From contig JAEORY010000054.1 in NCBI GenBank assembly GCA_016840645.1, positions 1 to 13,654 of the forward strand: a DNA stretch of 13,654 nt, in the 5' to 3' direction. Origin of the DNA: Candidatus Borrarchaeota archaeon (GTDB lineage Archaea; Asgardarchaeota; Sifarchaeia; Borrarchaeales; Borrarchaeaceae). Shown piece by piece: positions 1-7,236 of the stretch. The notes under the pieces are model-generated. The model was given only the letters and a program-made list of their open reading frames with translations. It was not told the origin of the DNA and searched no databases. The position numbers were made by a program, and so were the translations under genes. Position 1 is the stretch's first letter, and every line of letters begins with the position of its first letter.

Positions 1-1169
1 AGTCCGAGTGCTTCAGCGATGATCTCAGTTATATCCATCATTTTGATATTTGCTTCTGCTTTTTTGATTCCTTCGTTAATATTGTCGTAACAAGCAGGAC
101 ATCCACTTACGATTACTTCTGCACCTATTGATTTTGCCTGCTCTACCCTCTTTAGGGCCAGTTCCATGCCTAGACCGGCGTCAACACCTTTTACGCCACC
201 ACCGCCACCGCAACATCGTGCATCTTCTCTTGTAGCTGGCAATTCCTTGTACATTATGCCGGGAATAGCCTGTATTAACTTTCGTGGGTTGTCATATTGC
301 AATTCATGTCGTCCAAGTTCACAGGGATCATGCCACGTTACAACTTTATTAATACTGTTGCCATTGTTTAGTTGAAGTTTTCCTCGATCTAACAGGTCTG
401 CAAGAAACTCATTTGCATGAACTACTTCAAAGGGTGGTTTGATTCCTCCAACATCTTCATAAAGGTGCTTAAACACTCTATAACAGCCAGCGCATGTAGC
501 TACTACTTTTTCTACGCCTAGATTATTGAACGCTGAAATATGATGTTCAGCTAGTTCTTTAATCATCTCGCGGCCGCCAGCCAGATAGTATGGAGAACCA
601 CAGCACCATTCGTCTTCGCCCAAGAGAGTGAAGTCCAGACCTAAATGATCCATTGTCTTTACCAATGATAGTGGTATTTGTGATAAGCGACCCATGAATG
701 AGCCAAGGCAGCCTACAAAATATCCAATCTTTGCGTCTGTGTTGGTCCTGTCCTCAACGACCTCTTCGGCATCGGCATCCATCATAGACCAGATCGTTCG
801 ATCATCTTGTTCCATATCAAAGATATTATGACTTTCTTCCAATGCCTCTACGAGCATCATTGAAGACTCAGGAGCGAATCCTCGGTTAAACATTTCCTCG
901 CGAGCATGCAATATAATCTCCGTACATTCAACTCCACTTGGACAAATATCTACGCAGTGATTACAAATTAAGCAAGTATATTCGCCTTGAGTCATTAGTT
1001 CGTTAGGGGAAATTTTTCCCTGAAGCATTCCTAATGCCATTCTGATTCGTCCACGGGGCCCGATGACTTCCCATCCGCGTTCCTCAAGTGTTGGACAAAT
1101 TGAATTACATTTAGCACATCGCACGCATTTAAGCATTGCCTGAGCCCAATTTTCAATCTTCTCGTGCAT
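1..1169 (-). CDS. HdrD/GlcF-type iron-sulfur subunit, two CCG domains (3' end outside window)
   Basis: Partner iron-sulfur subunit of an FAD-linked 2-hydroxyacid dehydrogenase; it should carry electrons from the flavin subunit toward a membrane or soluble acceptor. The 389 visible residues show two N-terminal [4Fe-4S] ferredoxin motifs (C15, C18, C21, C25-P and C66, C69, C72, C76-P). Two complete cysteine-rich CCG domains follow: C154, C189-C190, C226, C229 and C283, C319-C320, C357, C360. This order is that of GlcF, LldE and HdrD. The reading frame is still open at base 1, so only a short C-terminal tail is missing. The start is ATG at 1169, with AAGGTGA (1177-1183) 7 nt upstream. It lies 20 nt after the stop of the FAD-oxidase gene on the same strand, so the two are almost surely co-transcribed. 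The family is clear, but the sequence cannot separate a lactate or glycolate partner from a heterodisulfide reductase-like one. Confidence 0.9.
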   Translation of the reverse strand, partial: MHEKIENWAQAMLKCVRCAKCNSICPTLEERGWEVIGPRGRIRMALGMLQGKISPNELMTQGEYTCLICNHCVDICPSGVECTEIILHAREEMFNRGFAPESSMMLVEALEESHNIFDMEQDDRTIWSMMDADAEEVVEDRTNTDAKIGYFVGCLGSFMGRLSQIPLSLVKTMDHLGLDFTLLGEDEWCCGSPYYLAGGREMIKELAEHHISAFNNLGVEKVVATCAGCYRVFKHLYEDVGGIKPPFEVVHANEFLADLLDRGKLQLNNGNSINKVVTWHDPCELGRHELQYDNPRKLIQAIPGIMYKELPATREDARCCGGGGGVKGVDAGLGMELALKRVEQAKSIGAEVIVSGCPACYDNINEGIKKAEANIKMMDITEIIAEALG

Positions 1170-1189
1170 TTTTTTTTCACCTTGTATCT

Positions 1190-2638
1190 TTAAATAGTCC
1201 TGACGGGTATCTTGTTCAATATAGTTTCCGGATCTTCGTTCAAGGCCATTTTTCCAGGATTCATGATGTTTTTCGGGTCTAGTGCCCATTTAATTGCTTT
1301 CATTATGTCAAGTGCGACCTCGCCGTGCTCGCGTTTCATGTATCGTGCGCGTGCTATACCGATACCGTGTTCTCCAGTTACTGTACCGCCCAAATCTAAC
1401 GCTTTTAGATTTATTTCTTCGATAAGTGCCTCTAACTTTGGCCAGTCTTCAGCAACTTCTTTTCGAATCGTAATGGCGGGATGTAAGTTGCCGTCACCAA
1501 CATGCCCGAACGTCACAATTGGGAAATCGTATCTTTGGCTAGCTTCACGTAAGAAAGTTAACATTTCGGGGATCTTCGAAATCGGCACAGCAAGGTCTTC
1601 ACCCGCGTAAACACGCGAATAACCTTCTCGAACACGTACCGATGCTGCACCGACCAGCGACCGTGCTTCCCATAAGCGATCTATTTCCGCTTTTTCTGTT
1701 GCCTTCTTTACTTCTATTGCACCGCTATCTTTACAGATCTCTGCAATTTTGTTGATTTTGGGTTCTATTTCGAATGATGATCCTTCCACCTCGTAGAGAA
1801 GCATTGCTTCAACGTCTGGAAGCTGCATTTCTGGTTTGTATTGATTGATTGCATAAATTGATGATTTGTCTAATATTTCAACGCAACCAGGAATTATTCC
1901 CGCCTTAAAAGTGTTAATGACAGCCTTCCCAGCATTTTCAAGCACATCAAATAGTGCCATCGCTATGCCTTCTGCCTCTGGAAGTGGGATAAGTCTCAAC
2001 CAAATCTTTGTGAAAACACCTAATACACCTTCACTTCCTGTAAAAAGTCCTACTAGATTTAATCCAGACGCTGTTTTTAATGCATTAGATCCCACAGTCA
2101 TTATTCTTCCATCAGGAAGAACAACCTCCATTTTTAAAACATAGGCACTTGTTGTTCCGTAGTTAACGGCTTCCTTTCCAGAAGAGTCATTTCCAACCAT
2201 TCCGCCTATTGTGGCTGCGTAGGAACTCGCTGGACCTGGTACTAAGAATCCATGTGGTTTTAAGAACTCGTTGAGTTTATCATTCACTATTCCAGGCTCT
2301 ACACAAACCTGTAAGTTATCCACATCAAGTTCTAAAACATGATTCATGCCTGTTAAATCGAGTAGTATTCCACCATAAACAGCTATTATTCCACCTGAAC
2401 AACCAGTTCTGGCGCCTGCAGGTATTACAGGAATTTCGTTTTCATAGCAGTATCTAACTATCTTTGAAATTTGTTCCGTTGAACTTGGTCTTACAACTAC
2501 ATCTGGTGTTTTCTCAAAACGTGACGCATCCGTTGCAAAGGCGAGTAGCATTACTGGATCCATAGAAAAACTTTCTTTTCCTACAGTTGCAGTTAAAAAT
2601 TCATTTAATTTCTCTTTATCGATCGACTTTCTCTCCAT
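1190..2638 (-). CDS. glcD: FAD-linked oxidase, D-lactate/glycolate dehydrogenase type (GlcD family)
   Basis: Flavoprotein of the GlcD / D-lactate dehydrogenase (VAO/PCMH) family, which oxidises a 2-hydroxyacid such as D-lactate or glycolate to the 2-oxoacid. With the start at 2638 it has 482 residues, normal for the family. The FAD-binding PCMH half holds the pyrophosphate loop PAGARTGCSGG (73-83), then GNDSSG and NYGTT (149-163). The C-terminal FAD-oxidase half carries GHVGDGNLHP (378-387) and TGEHGIG (421-427), with the expected histidines. A TTG at 2668 would add ten residues. I prefer ATG 2638 because GGTGAG (2643-2648) lies 4 nt before it. The next gene downstream is the iron-sulfur partner, so the pair forms a two-gene dehydrogenase. 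The substrate cannot be read from the sequence; D-lactate is favoured weakly because larE is also in the window. Confidence 0.92.
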   Translation of the reverse strand: MERKSIDKEKLNEFLTATVGKESFSMDPVMLLAFATDASRFEKTPDVVVRPSSTEQISKIVRYCYENEIPVIPAGARTGCSGGIIAVYGGILLDLTGMNHVLELDVDNLQVCVEPGIVNDKLNEFLKPHGFLVPGPASSYAATIGGMVGNDSSGKEAVNYGTTSAYVLKMEVVLPDGRIMTVGSNALKTASGLNLVGLFTGSEGVLGVFTKIWLRLIPLPEAEGIAMALFDVLENAGKAVINTFKAGIIPGCVEILDKSSIYAINQYKPEMQLPDVEAMLLYEVEGSSFEIEPKINKIAEICKDSGAIEVKKATEKAEIDRLWEARSLVGAASVRVREGYSRVYAGEDLAVPISKIPEMLTFLREASQRYDFPIVTFGHVGDGNLHPAITIRKEVAEDWPKLEALIEEINLKALDLGGTVTGEHGIGIARARYMKREHGEVALDIMKAIKWALDPKNIMNPGKMALNEDPETILNKIPVRTI

Positions 2639-2642
2639 AATT

Positions 2643-2648
2643 CTCACC
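2643..2648 (-). promoter_or_regulatory. Ribosome binding site deciding the glcD start
   Basis: GGTGAG on the minus strand, 4 nt before ATG 2638. It lies inside the reading frame opened by the alternative TTG 2668 and argues for the shorter protein. Confidence 0.5.
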
Positions 2649-2674
2649 AATCTTTTGGAAACATTCAAAAAGTC

Positions 2675-2696
2675 TAGACCCTATAGAAAAGGTCTA
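2675..2696. promoter_or_regulatory. Inverted repeat TAGACC-N10-GGTCTA in the glcD leader
   Basis: Perfect 6-bp arms (2675-2680 and 2691-2696) around a 10-nt centre, 37 to 58 bp upstream of the preferred glcD start. A TATA-like stretch on the minus strand (about 2710-2725) would place the transcription start close to the repeat. A repressor site, or a hairpin in the 5' leader, is therefore possible. No protein partner can be named from the sequence. Confidence 0.3.
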
Positions 2697-2959
2697 TTCT
2701 CCTAATTTGTCTTTATCTATAATGTTAGTCCTCTAAATGAACTATTATCGTTTTTTACAGGATTTTTTGAACTTTTAAAGTTTTTTACATTGACACACTT
2801 TGTCTCGTAGTATACATTTCCCTTATTAAAAATTTTGTTGCCGAGAGAAAAATGATGATGTACTTGCTGAAACATGATTCGGTTAGTAGTACTGAGTAGT
2901 TACGTAATATGACAAAAGTGCGAGATAGTGTGAGCAATTCCTAAAATTGCGGGGTTTAT
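2697..2959. other. Non-coding flank between the glcD promoter and the transposon
   Basis: No credible gene in either direction. It holds the upstream part of the glcD promoter, an 8-bp palindrome TTACGTAA (2900-2907), and a perfect hairpin GCAATT-N5-AATTGC (2934-2950). The hairpin lies just before the TTTAT (2955-2959) that I take as the insertion target of the element. Confidence 0.5.
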
Positions 2960-2966
2960 TAATGAA

Positions 2967-2986
2967 CTGTACTCTAAAGTATACAG
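2967..2986 (+). repeat. Candidate left-end hairpin of the IS
   Basis: CTGTA pairs with TACAG; inside that, CT pairs with AG around a CTAA loop, with a 2-nt bulge (TA) on the 3' arm. Imperfect bulged hairpins near the cleavage site are what TnpA recognises in IS200/IS605 elements. It begins 7 nt after TTTAT. Confidence 0.4.
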
Positions 2987-3090
2987 GAGCAGTCAATCAC
3001 CAAGCTACAGACTGTGAAATTCAGACGCACTCCCGATTCCTGTGATGTGTAAACCCTAAACAAGGAACATGCATTCTCGGAGCAAATTTT

Positions 3091-4378
3091 ATGCAGGTGA
3101 AGAAGGGAATCTGACTGCGGATTTATCCGAATAAAGAACAGAGCATATTGCTCAATAAAACACTCGGTTGCTGTCGATTCCTTTATAATAAGATGTTAGA
3201 AGAACATATCAAGGTGTATGCTCAAACAAGACGATAAAGACGCCCTCTACAGTTATAAGTACAAAAATGAGAAATACTACAAGCAAGAGTACCCGTTTCT
3301 TAAAGAAGTGGATTCTAAGGCACTGCAAACTGCGAACCGCCACCTTTTTGCAACCTACCGGAATTTTTTTGAAGCACTTAAAACGAGCAGGGAAGTGGGC
3401 TTTCCCAGATTTAAATCCAAGAAATGCTACCCGCAAACCTACACCACATACAATATCAACAACAGCATACGGATTGACCACCAGCGAAGGAAAATTCGTA
3501 TTCCGAAGGTTGGTTGGGTCAATTACAGAGATGACCGCACGATCAGTAATTCAATTAAACACATAACCATCAGTAAGACTGCCACCCACAAGTATTTTGT
3601 GTCGGTGAAGGTGGTGTGCGATGTTAAAATACCACCTAAGAGGGTGGTACTCAATATCAGGGATATAGCAGGGTTTGATATGTCGGCAACGCACTTCCTT
3701 ATCGGCGAACATAATAAGTACGAAAACCCCAGATTTTATAGGGAAGAGGAGAAACGCCTTAAGAAACGCCACAGGGAATTATCGCGCAAGAAAGAGGGTT
3801 CACAGAATCGTAAGAAGGCACGGCTCAAACTAGCAGGGATTTATGAGAAGATTAATAATCGAAAGCATGATTGGCTTCACAAGACAACCCATTACTTGAG
3901 CGAGCGACACGATGCTGTTATCCTAGAAGATCTAAACATCAAGGGGATGCAACAATTCAACTCAGGTCTTAGTAAGTCTATCACGCTGGACTTCTCATGG
4001 TATCAGTTTCGGGCATTTTTGGACTATAAAATGTACTGGAAAGGCAAGTATTTCGTCCTGATTGATCGTTTTTTCCCGTCCAGCAAACTATGCTCGATCT
4101 GTGGTCAGATAAACAATGACCTCAAACTGAGCGATCGAGTTTGGACCTGTAAACATTGCAACACTACTCGCCAGCGAGATATCAATGCGGTGTCCAATAT
4201 CACAGTCGAAGGCATTAGAATATTACAAGAAGAAATCGGAATCATGGTGATCGCAAAAATCGACGACCATGATACGTCTACCGTAGGGACTACGGGAAGT
4301 CACACCTCTGGAGAGGATGTAAGACCTTCTACCAAAACCAGGCAGTCCTCGCTGAAGGAGGAATCCATGAGCCTTTAG
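3091..4378 (+). pseudogene. tnpB: tnpB, RNA-guided nuclease TnpB, broken by a TGA and a frameshift
   Basis: TnpB is the RNA-guided RuvC-type nuclease of IS200/IS605 elements and a relative of the Cas12 ancestor. The open frame 3218-4378 (386 residues) has all core parts: RuvC aspartate D154 (GFDMS), glutamate E237 (ILEDLN), zinc finger C292, C295, C311, C314, and the last aspartate D321 (QRDINA). It lacks the usual N-terminus, which lies upstream in another frame. From ATG 3091 the reading is MQVKKGI, then TGA (3112-3114), then LRIYPNKEQ, LGCCRFLYNKMLEEH and KVYAQ, ending at TAA 3235-3237. A one-base shift between about 3200 and 3234, most likely after 3218, joins it to the main frame. Two lesions within 130 bp make this a pseudogene, although the nuclease core still looks undamaged. 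Its C-terminal tail overlaps the candidate reRNA. Confidence 0.85.
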
Positions 4379-4393
4379 GCTGTGGTAGTTCAA
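4281..4393 (+). ncRNA. Candidate reRNA (omegaRNA) scaffold at the tnpB 3' end
   Basis: In this family the guide RNA of TnpB is made from the 3' end of the element, overlapping the end of tnpB, with the guide read from the flanking DNA. Four hairpins follow one another here. They are CCGTAG-GGA-CTACGG (4281-4295), ACACCTC/GAGG-A-TGT with loop TGGA (4302-4320), TCCTC/GAGGA (4346-4350 with 4358-4362), and the right-end hairpin (4365-4385). The guide would start at about 4394. The RNA's 5' boundary is unknown and may lie further upstream inside tnpB. Confidence 0.45.
4365..4385 (+). repeat. Candidate right-end hairpin of the IS
   Basis: CCA (4365-4367) pairs with TGG (4383-4385), and AGCC (4370-4373) with GGCT (4378-4381) around a TTTA loop. 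The unpaired TG/G in the stem gives the imperfect shape typical of IS200/IS605 ends. The tnpB stop codon lies within it, and GTTCAA follows. Confidence 0.45.
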
Positions 4394-4517
4394 ATTGACA
4401 GGCTTAAAGATAAATTCATTATTTAATCTTTCTGCAAAGGTTAATTTTTTAGGTTTCTTGAGAAAATGTCCAGCTTTGAACCTAAAAATTTCTCTTTATC
4501 TACTATGACGGTGTATC

Positions 4518-4532
4518 TCTCTTTGAAAGAGA
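4518..4532 (-). terminator. Possible terminator or palindrome after the LpdD-like gene
   Basis: TCTCTTT-G-AAAGAGA is a perfect palindrome with 7-bp arms, 31 bp past the stop of the LpdD-like gene. Read on the minus strand, a short T-run occurs about 30 nt further on. It could end the serS cluster transcript, but the 1-nt centre makes the full hairpin strained, so this is weak. Confidence 0.2.
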
Positions 4533-4563
4533 AATGGACGACGAAACTAATTATTCATTCATA

Positions 4564-4956
4564 TCATTTATTCTCAGCAATAAAAGCTTTGAAAAAGTCA
4601 CTTTCAAGAAGTTTTTTCACAAGACTACTTGAGTTTTTAACAAGTCGATTAATATCTTCTTTAGTCGCGTGATCAATATGTAAACCTGCTATGACGACAA
4701 CATTTTTATCAAAATCAAAATTCTTTATTAATTCTGTTGCAACGTCCTCGGCAATAACGTTATCTTTGTGCCCTTCATCCGTCCAGATTGTATAGTTGAC
4801 GTTCTTACTCTTATTAGGGCAAGCTATGACAACAGAACCAATATGTGGTTTTACCCCACCGCCAATAATAACTGTTAAATCATCACCTGAAGTAATAGCG
4901 TGTAGATTAACTTTAAATTTGCCTTCATCGATTGTGTCGTTAAATTGATTTTTCAT
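4564..4956 (-). CDS. LpdD-like small protein (prenylated-flavin chaperone-like fold)
   Basis: A 130-residue soluble protein with no signal peptide or membrane span. The motifs GGGVKPHIGSVVIACP (32-47), EGHKDN (61-66) and VIAGLHIDHATKEDINRLV (88-106) resemble the small LpdD-like family. LpdD is the subunit that accompanies UbiD-type gallate decarboxylase LpdC and is thought to help with prenylated flavin. Many archaeal homologues stand alone with no known job, and no UbiD or UbiX gene is visible here. The start is ATG 4956, with AGAAGGAA (4963-4970) 6 nt upstream. It overlaps the 3' end of the DUF123 gene by 17 bp, and that gene overlaps serS, so translation of the three is probably coupled. 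The family call is from motif memory only; the function is unknown. Confidence 0.65.
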   Translation of the reverse strand: MKNQFNDTIDEGKFKVNLHAITSGDDLTVIIGGGVKPHIGSVVIACPNKSKNVNYTIWTDEGHKDNVIAEDVATELIKNFDFDKNVVVIAGLHIDHATKEDINRLVKNSSSLVKKLLESDFFKAFIAENK

Positions 4957-5455
4957 GAGAGATTCCTTCTAGAGAATACTCCTTAATATTATTGCTAAAG
5001 ACTATTGCTTCATATGCTTTTTTTACAATTCTACGAACTCTTTGTTCATTATCTTCAAAGAAAAGAAGGTGACTTTTGCATCCAGATTTACAGTCAGATG
5101 CACCAAATCCTCTTACAATTGTTTTTCCACCTAATGATAAGAGTTCTTTGATTATGATGCATTCATATTTTCTATTTGATTCACAAAGTATTATATGGCT
5201 TATTTGAGATTCCTTTGCATTAAGAAAGTAATCAATATGCCAGTGCAGGGTTTTTATTTCAGATATGTGGCGTAGTAATCGACCTCTGAGACCCACCGCT
5301 CCTTTTCCGAGAGCAGAACCGGTATATATATAGTTTCCTTTGGGGAATTTATATATTCCCAATTTTCCAACGTTTATTTCAATTGCTTGATTCAATTGCA
5401 TAATCAGTGTATATGTACCTGTTTTTCCTTGATCTATTGGAATCATAATACTCAT
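4940..5455 (-). CDS. DUF123 / Uri-superfamily (GIY-YIG-like) nuclease protein
   Basis: Stand-alone DUF123 (COG1833) protein of 171 residues. The domain is also found fused to endonuclease III in some archaea and is distantly related to GIY-YIG nucleases. Visible motifs are GTYTL (13-17), YIYTGSA (42-48), RGRLLRH (57-63), HWHIDYF (71-77) and GFGASDCKSGCKSHL (116-130) with cysteines 122 and 126. A tail of about 35 residues follows the domain. The family suggests a DNA-repair or nuclease role, but no activity can be claimed. ATG 5455 forms an ATGA overlap with the serS stop codon. An upstream in-frame ATG at 5467 would add MAKK and has no better ribosome site. The gene is sandwiched between serS and the LpdD-like gene, overlapping both. 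Confidence 0.8.
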   Translation of the reverse strand: MSIMIPIDQGKTGTYTLIMQLNQAIEINVGKLGIYKFPKGNYIYTGSALGKGAVGLRGRLLRHISEIKTLHWHIDYFLNAKESQISHIILCESNRKYECIIIKELLSLGGKTIVRGFGASDCKSGCKSHLLFFEDNEQRVRRIVKKAYEAIVFSNNIKEYSLEGISHEKSI

Positions 5456-7017
5456 TTTTTTGGCCATGTAACAAGCTGTGGAGTTTTTGGAAGTTCATCG
5501 CCAATATATTTTTTGATTTCATTTGGCCAATTCTCGTAATCGAAACCATGCCTTATAACGAAGACATATGCCCATCGTGAGGGACCTATGCCTACGCAAC
5601 CTGTCCATACATCTTTTCCTGCTTTATCTTTAAAATTGAATCTTCCTGCATAGAAGTCAGTGTGAACATGATAGGATGATATTTCTAGTTCTGCTTCTGG
5701 TCTGCTAGTCGTTTCAAAAGGTAGGATTGCTGTTAGGTCATATGTCTTCACAAATTCCTCGGTTTCATCTTTTTCTGCAGCACCTGCATGCTCAAGATAA
5801 ACTGCTGTGGTCTTATCAATCCGGTACTCTAAATCAAAGATTTCATCAATTAATTCAATCGACCGTTCTAGAATTTCGTCTCTTATTTCAATGGTTTTCT
5901 TTGGTGTAGACATGTACGTGAATTCTATTCGATGAAACTCGTTTAGACGTTCTAAACCTTTTAATCCTCCTCCTTCCCACCTCCATGTCGGACCATTTCT
6001 ATCAAAGAACAGTATGGGATTATTTTCAAGGTCATCAACGTCTACTATTTCCTTTTGAAAGATTTCATAGAAAGGCTCACACTGGGCATAAGAGAGACCA
6101 AACATAGGTGGTCTGAGCATTTTTTGTAGCATTTCAGGATTAGTAGTACCTGTGATTTCAACATAGTCTACATATTCTTCAAAGTCTTTAGGATTCCTAC
6201 TTGTCGGAGGACATACCCAAAATAGTTCATTTGGAATTGCTAGATGTCCTTTTTTTCTTTCAACCTCTAATGGAATTAATCGTGGAAAAATAGTCTCAAC
6301 AAATCCCATCGGTTTAATAACTTTATCAATTACCAGTTGTTCAATAGCGCGGATAAGTGCTGTAAAGGGAGGCATAATCGTCCAGACGCCGGCACCTGGG
6401 AACTCTTTTACCCATCCTCTTCCTACGGCTTCTTCAGTAGGATCCATCTTAATTCTATACTTGTCTAATTTTTTTTCACTTCGCCTGACAGTCTCAGAAA
6501 ATGCAGCTTTACCTCCCATCTTCTGTGCTCTGACTTTTTCTTCCATTCGATTAAGCAATTTATCAATATAGTTCTTTTTTAGTGCTGTTTCATCAATATC
6601 CTTTGGATTTAAAATGATATGAGCCTGATTACCCTCAAAGTCGATTTTATCAGTAAATGGAAGAGTCATTGGCTCTAATGGCGCTTCTTCCAGTTCCATG
6701 GTGATTTCAAATCGTTGAATCTCAATATTTCTTACACCTAATTGGTAGCGCTTCCCCAAAAATGTTGTTAATTCCTTATTGAGTCGCATAATACCCGTAT
6801 GTACCCTTACATATCTACCACTGTTTAGGCTTAAAAAAACACCTTCTGGCTTTATCTGATATCCTTCTATTGTTGTTCCTTCATTTTCTTTCCCTTCTGG
6901 AGTACCTTTTTTCAAGAAATCTTTATTTGCTTTATCGAAGAAATCTTTTAATAATTCTTCTGCATCAGCAGGCAGTTTTTTACTAAATTCAAAGAACACA
7001 TCCGCCTCAAATCTCAT
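5452..7017 (-). CDS. serS: Seryl-tRNA synthetase, type 2 (methanogen-type)
   Basis: Charges tRNA-Ser, and where present tRNA-Sec, with serine in the cytoplasm. This is the rare archaeal type-2 enzyme, not the common SerRS with an N-terminal coiled coil. The family uses an active-site zinc to recognise serine, and the expected ligands are present: C312 (AQCEPFY), E360 (ERLNEFH) and C474 (TGCVGIG). Class II motif 1 lies near 239-252 (VETIFPRL), motif 2 at 342-363 (TWRWEGG, with FHR) and motif 3 at 476-486 (GIGPSRW). At 521 residues it is a full-length family member. A GTG at 7026 would add three residues. ATG 7017 is chosen because AGGTG (7024-7028) lies 6 nt before it and includes that GTG. 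It is the first gene of an overlapping three-gene cluster. Confidence 0.95.
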   Translation of the reverse strand: MRFEADVFFEFSKKLPADAEELLKDFFDKANKDFLKKGTPEGKENEGTTIEGYQIKPEGVFLSLNSGRYVRVHTGIMRLNKELTTFLGKRYQLGVRNIEIQRFEITMELEEAPLEPMTLPFTDKIDFEGNQAHIILNPKDIDETALKKNYIDKLLNRMEEKVRAQKMGGKAAFSETVRRSEKKLDKYRIKMDPTEEAVGRGWVKEFPGAGVWTIMPPFTALIRAIEQLVIDKVIKPMGFVETIFPRLIPLEVERKKGHLAIPNELFWVCPPTSRNPKDFEEYVDYVEITGTTNPEMLQKMLRPPMFGLSYAQCEPFYEIFQKEIVDVDDLENNPILFFDRNGPTWRWEGGGLKGLERLNEFHRIEFTYMSTPKKTIEIRDEILERSIELIDEIFDLEYRIDKTTAVYLEHAGAAEKDETEEFVKTYDLTAILPFETTSRPEAELEISSYHVHTDFYAGRFNFKDKAGKDVWTGCVGIGPSRWAYVFVIRHGFDYENWPNEIKKYIGDELPKTPQLVTWPKK

Positions 7018-7023
7018 TAAATA

Positions 7024-7028
7024 CACCT
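7024..7028 (-). promoter_or_regulatory. Ribosome binding site deciding the serS start
   Basis: AGGTG on the minus strand, 6 nt before ATG 7017. It covers the alternative GTG 7026, which therefore cannot be the start with the same ribosome site. Confidence 0.5.
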
Positions 7029-7070
7029 AGCGAATTCATTGCTTAAACATCACTTGGACTGTATTGGTTT

Positions 7071-7081
7071 TTATTTTTAAA
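7071..7081 (-). promoter_or_regulatory. Candidate TATA box of the serS cluster
   Basis: TTTAAAAATAA on the minus strand resembles the archaeal TATA box. Initiation about 25 bp downstream, near 7050, would give a 5' leader of about 30 nt that includes the AGGTG ribosome site. There is 219 bp between the KaiC-like stop and serS, so an independent promoter is expected here. Confidence 0.4.
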
Positions 7082-7236
7082 TTCTATTTTCGATGAAAAA
7101 CTTTGGTAGAAAAAAAGAATCTCTCTCAAACAGGTAAATTTCAAGTCTTTAGTGAATAGTAGAATGGAATTTGATGTATTTAATTCTTTAAGTCTAAATG
7201 ATAGGAAAGTTCTCGTGATATGGTAACCTTTATCGA

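Larger units (their letters stand above)
2960..4393 (+). mobile_element. tnpB-only IS200/IS605 (IS1341-type) element, decayed
   Basis: An element of about 1.43 kb encoding only a TnpB-type protein; no TnpA tyrosine transposase is present. The proposed left end follows TTTAT (2955-2959) and carries an imperfect hairpin (2967-2986). The proposed right end has an imperfect hairpin overlapping the tnpB stop codon and finishes at GTTCAA (4388-4393). Subterminal hairpins in place of terminal inverted repeats, and the absence of a target duplication, are the hallmarks of this family. The ends are inferred from hairpin position and typical end motifs, so each may be off by several bases. With no TnpA and a broken tnpB the copy should not move by itself. 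Confidence 0.6.

Noticed and set aside
2934..2950. Hairpin GCAATT-N5-AATTGC as the left end of the transposon
   Set aside because: It lies before the TTTAT target, whereas in this family the left hairpin follows the cleavage site. The bulged hairpin at 2967-2986 fits better. It may be a flank feature.
3112..3114. TGA in tnpB as a recoded (selenocysteine or tryptophan) codon
   Set aside because: Related TnpB proteins have a lysine or arginine at this place, a second lesion follows within 130 bp, and other genes here use TGA as a normal stop, for example serS. A plain nonsense mutation is simpler.
3209..3481. A 90-residue open frame on the minus strand over tnpB
   Set aside because: It is antisense to conserved TnpB sequence and has no family features.
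4466..4672. A 68-residue plus-strand open frame right after the transposon
   Set aside because: Its second half is antisense to the LpdD-like gene, and it has no ribosome site or recognisable motif.
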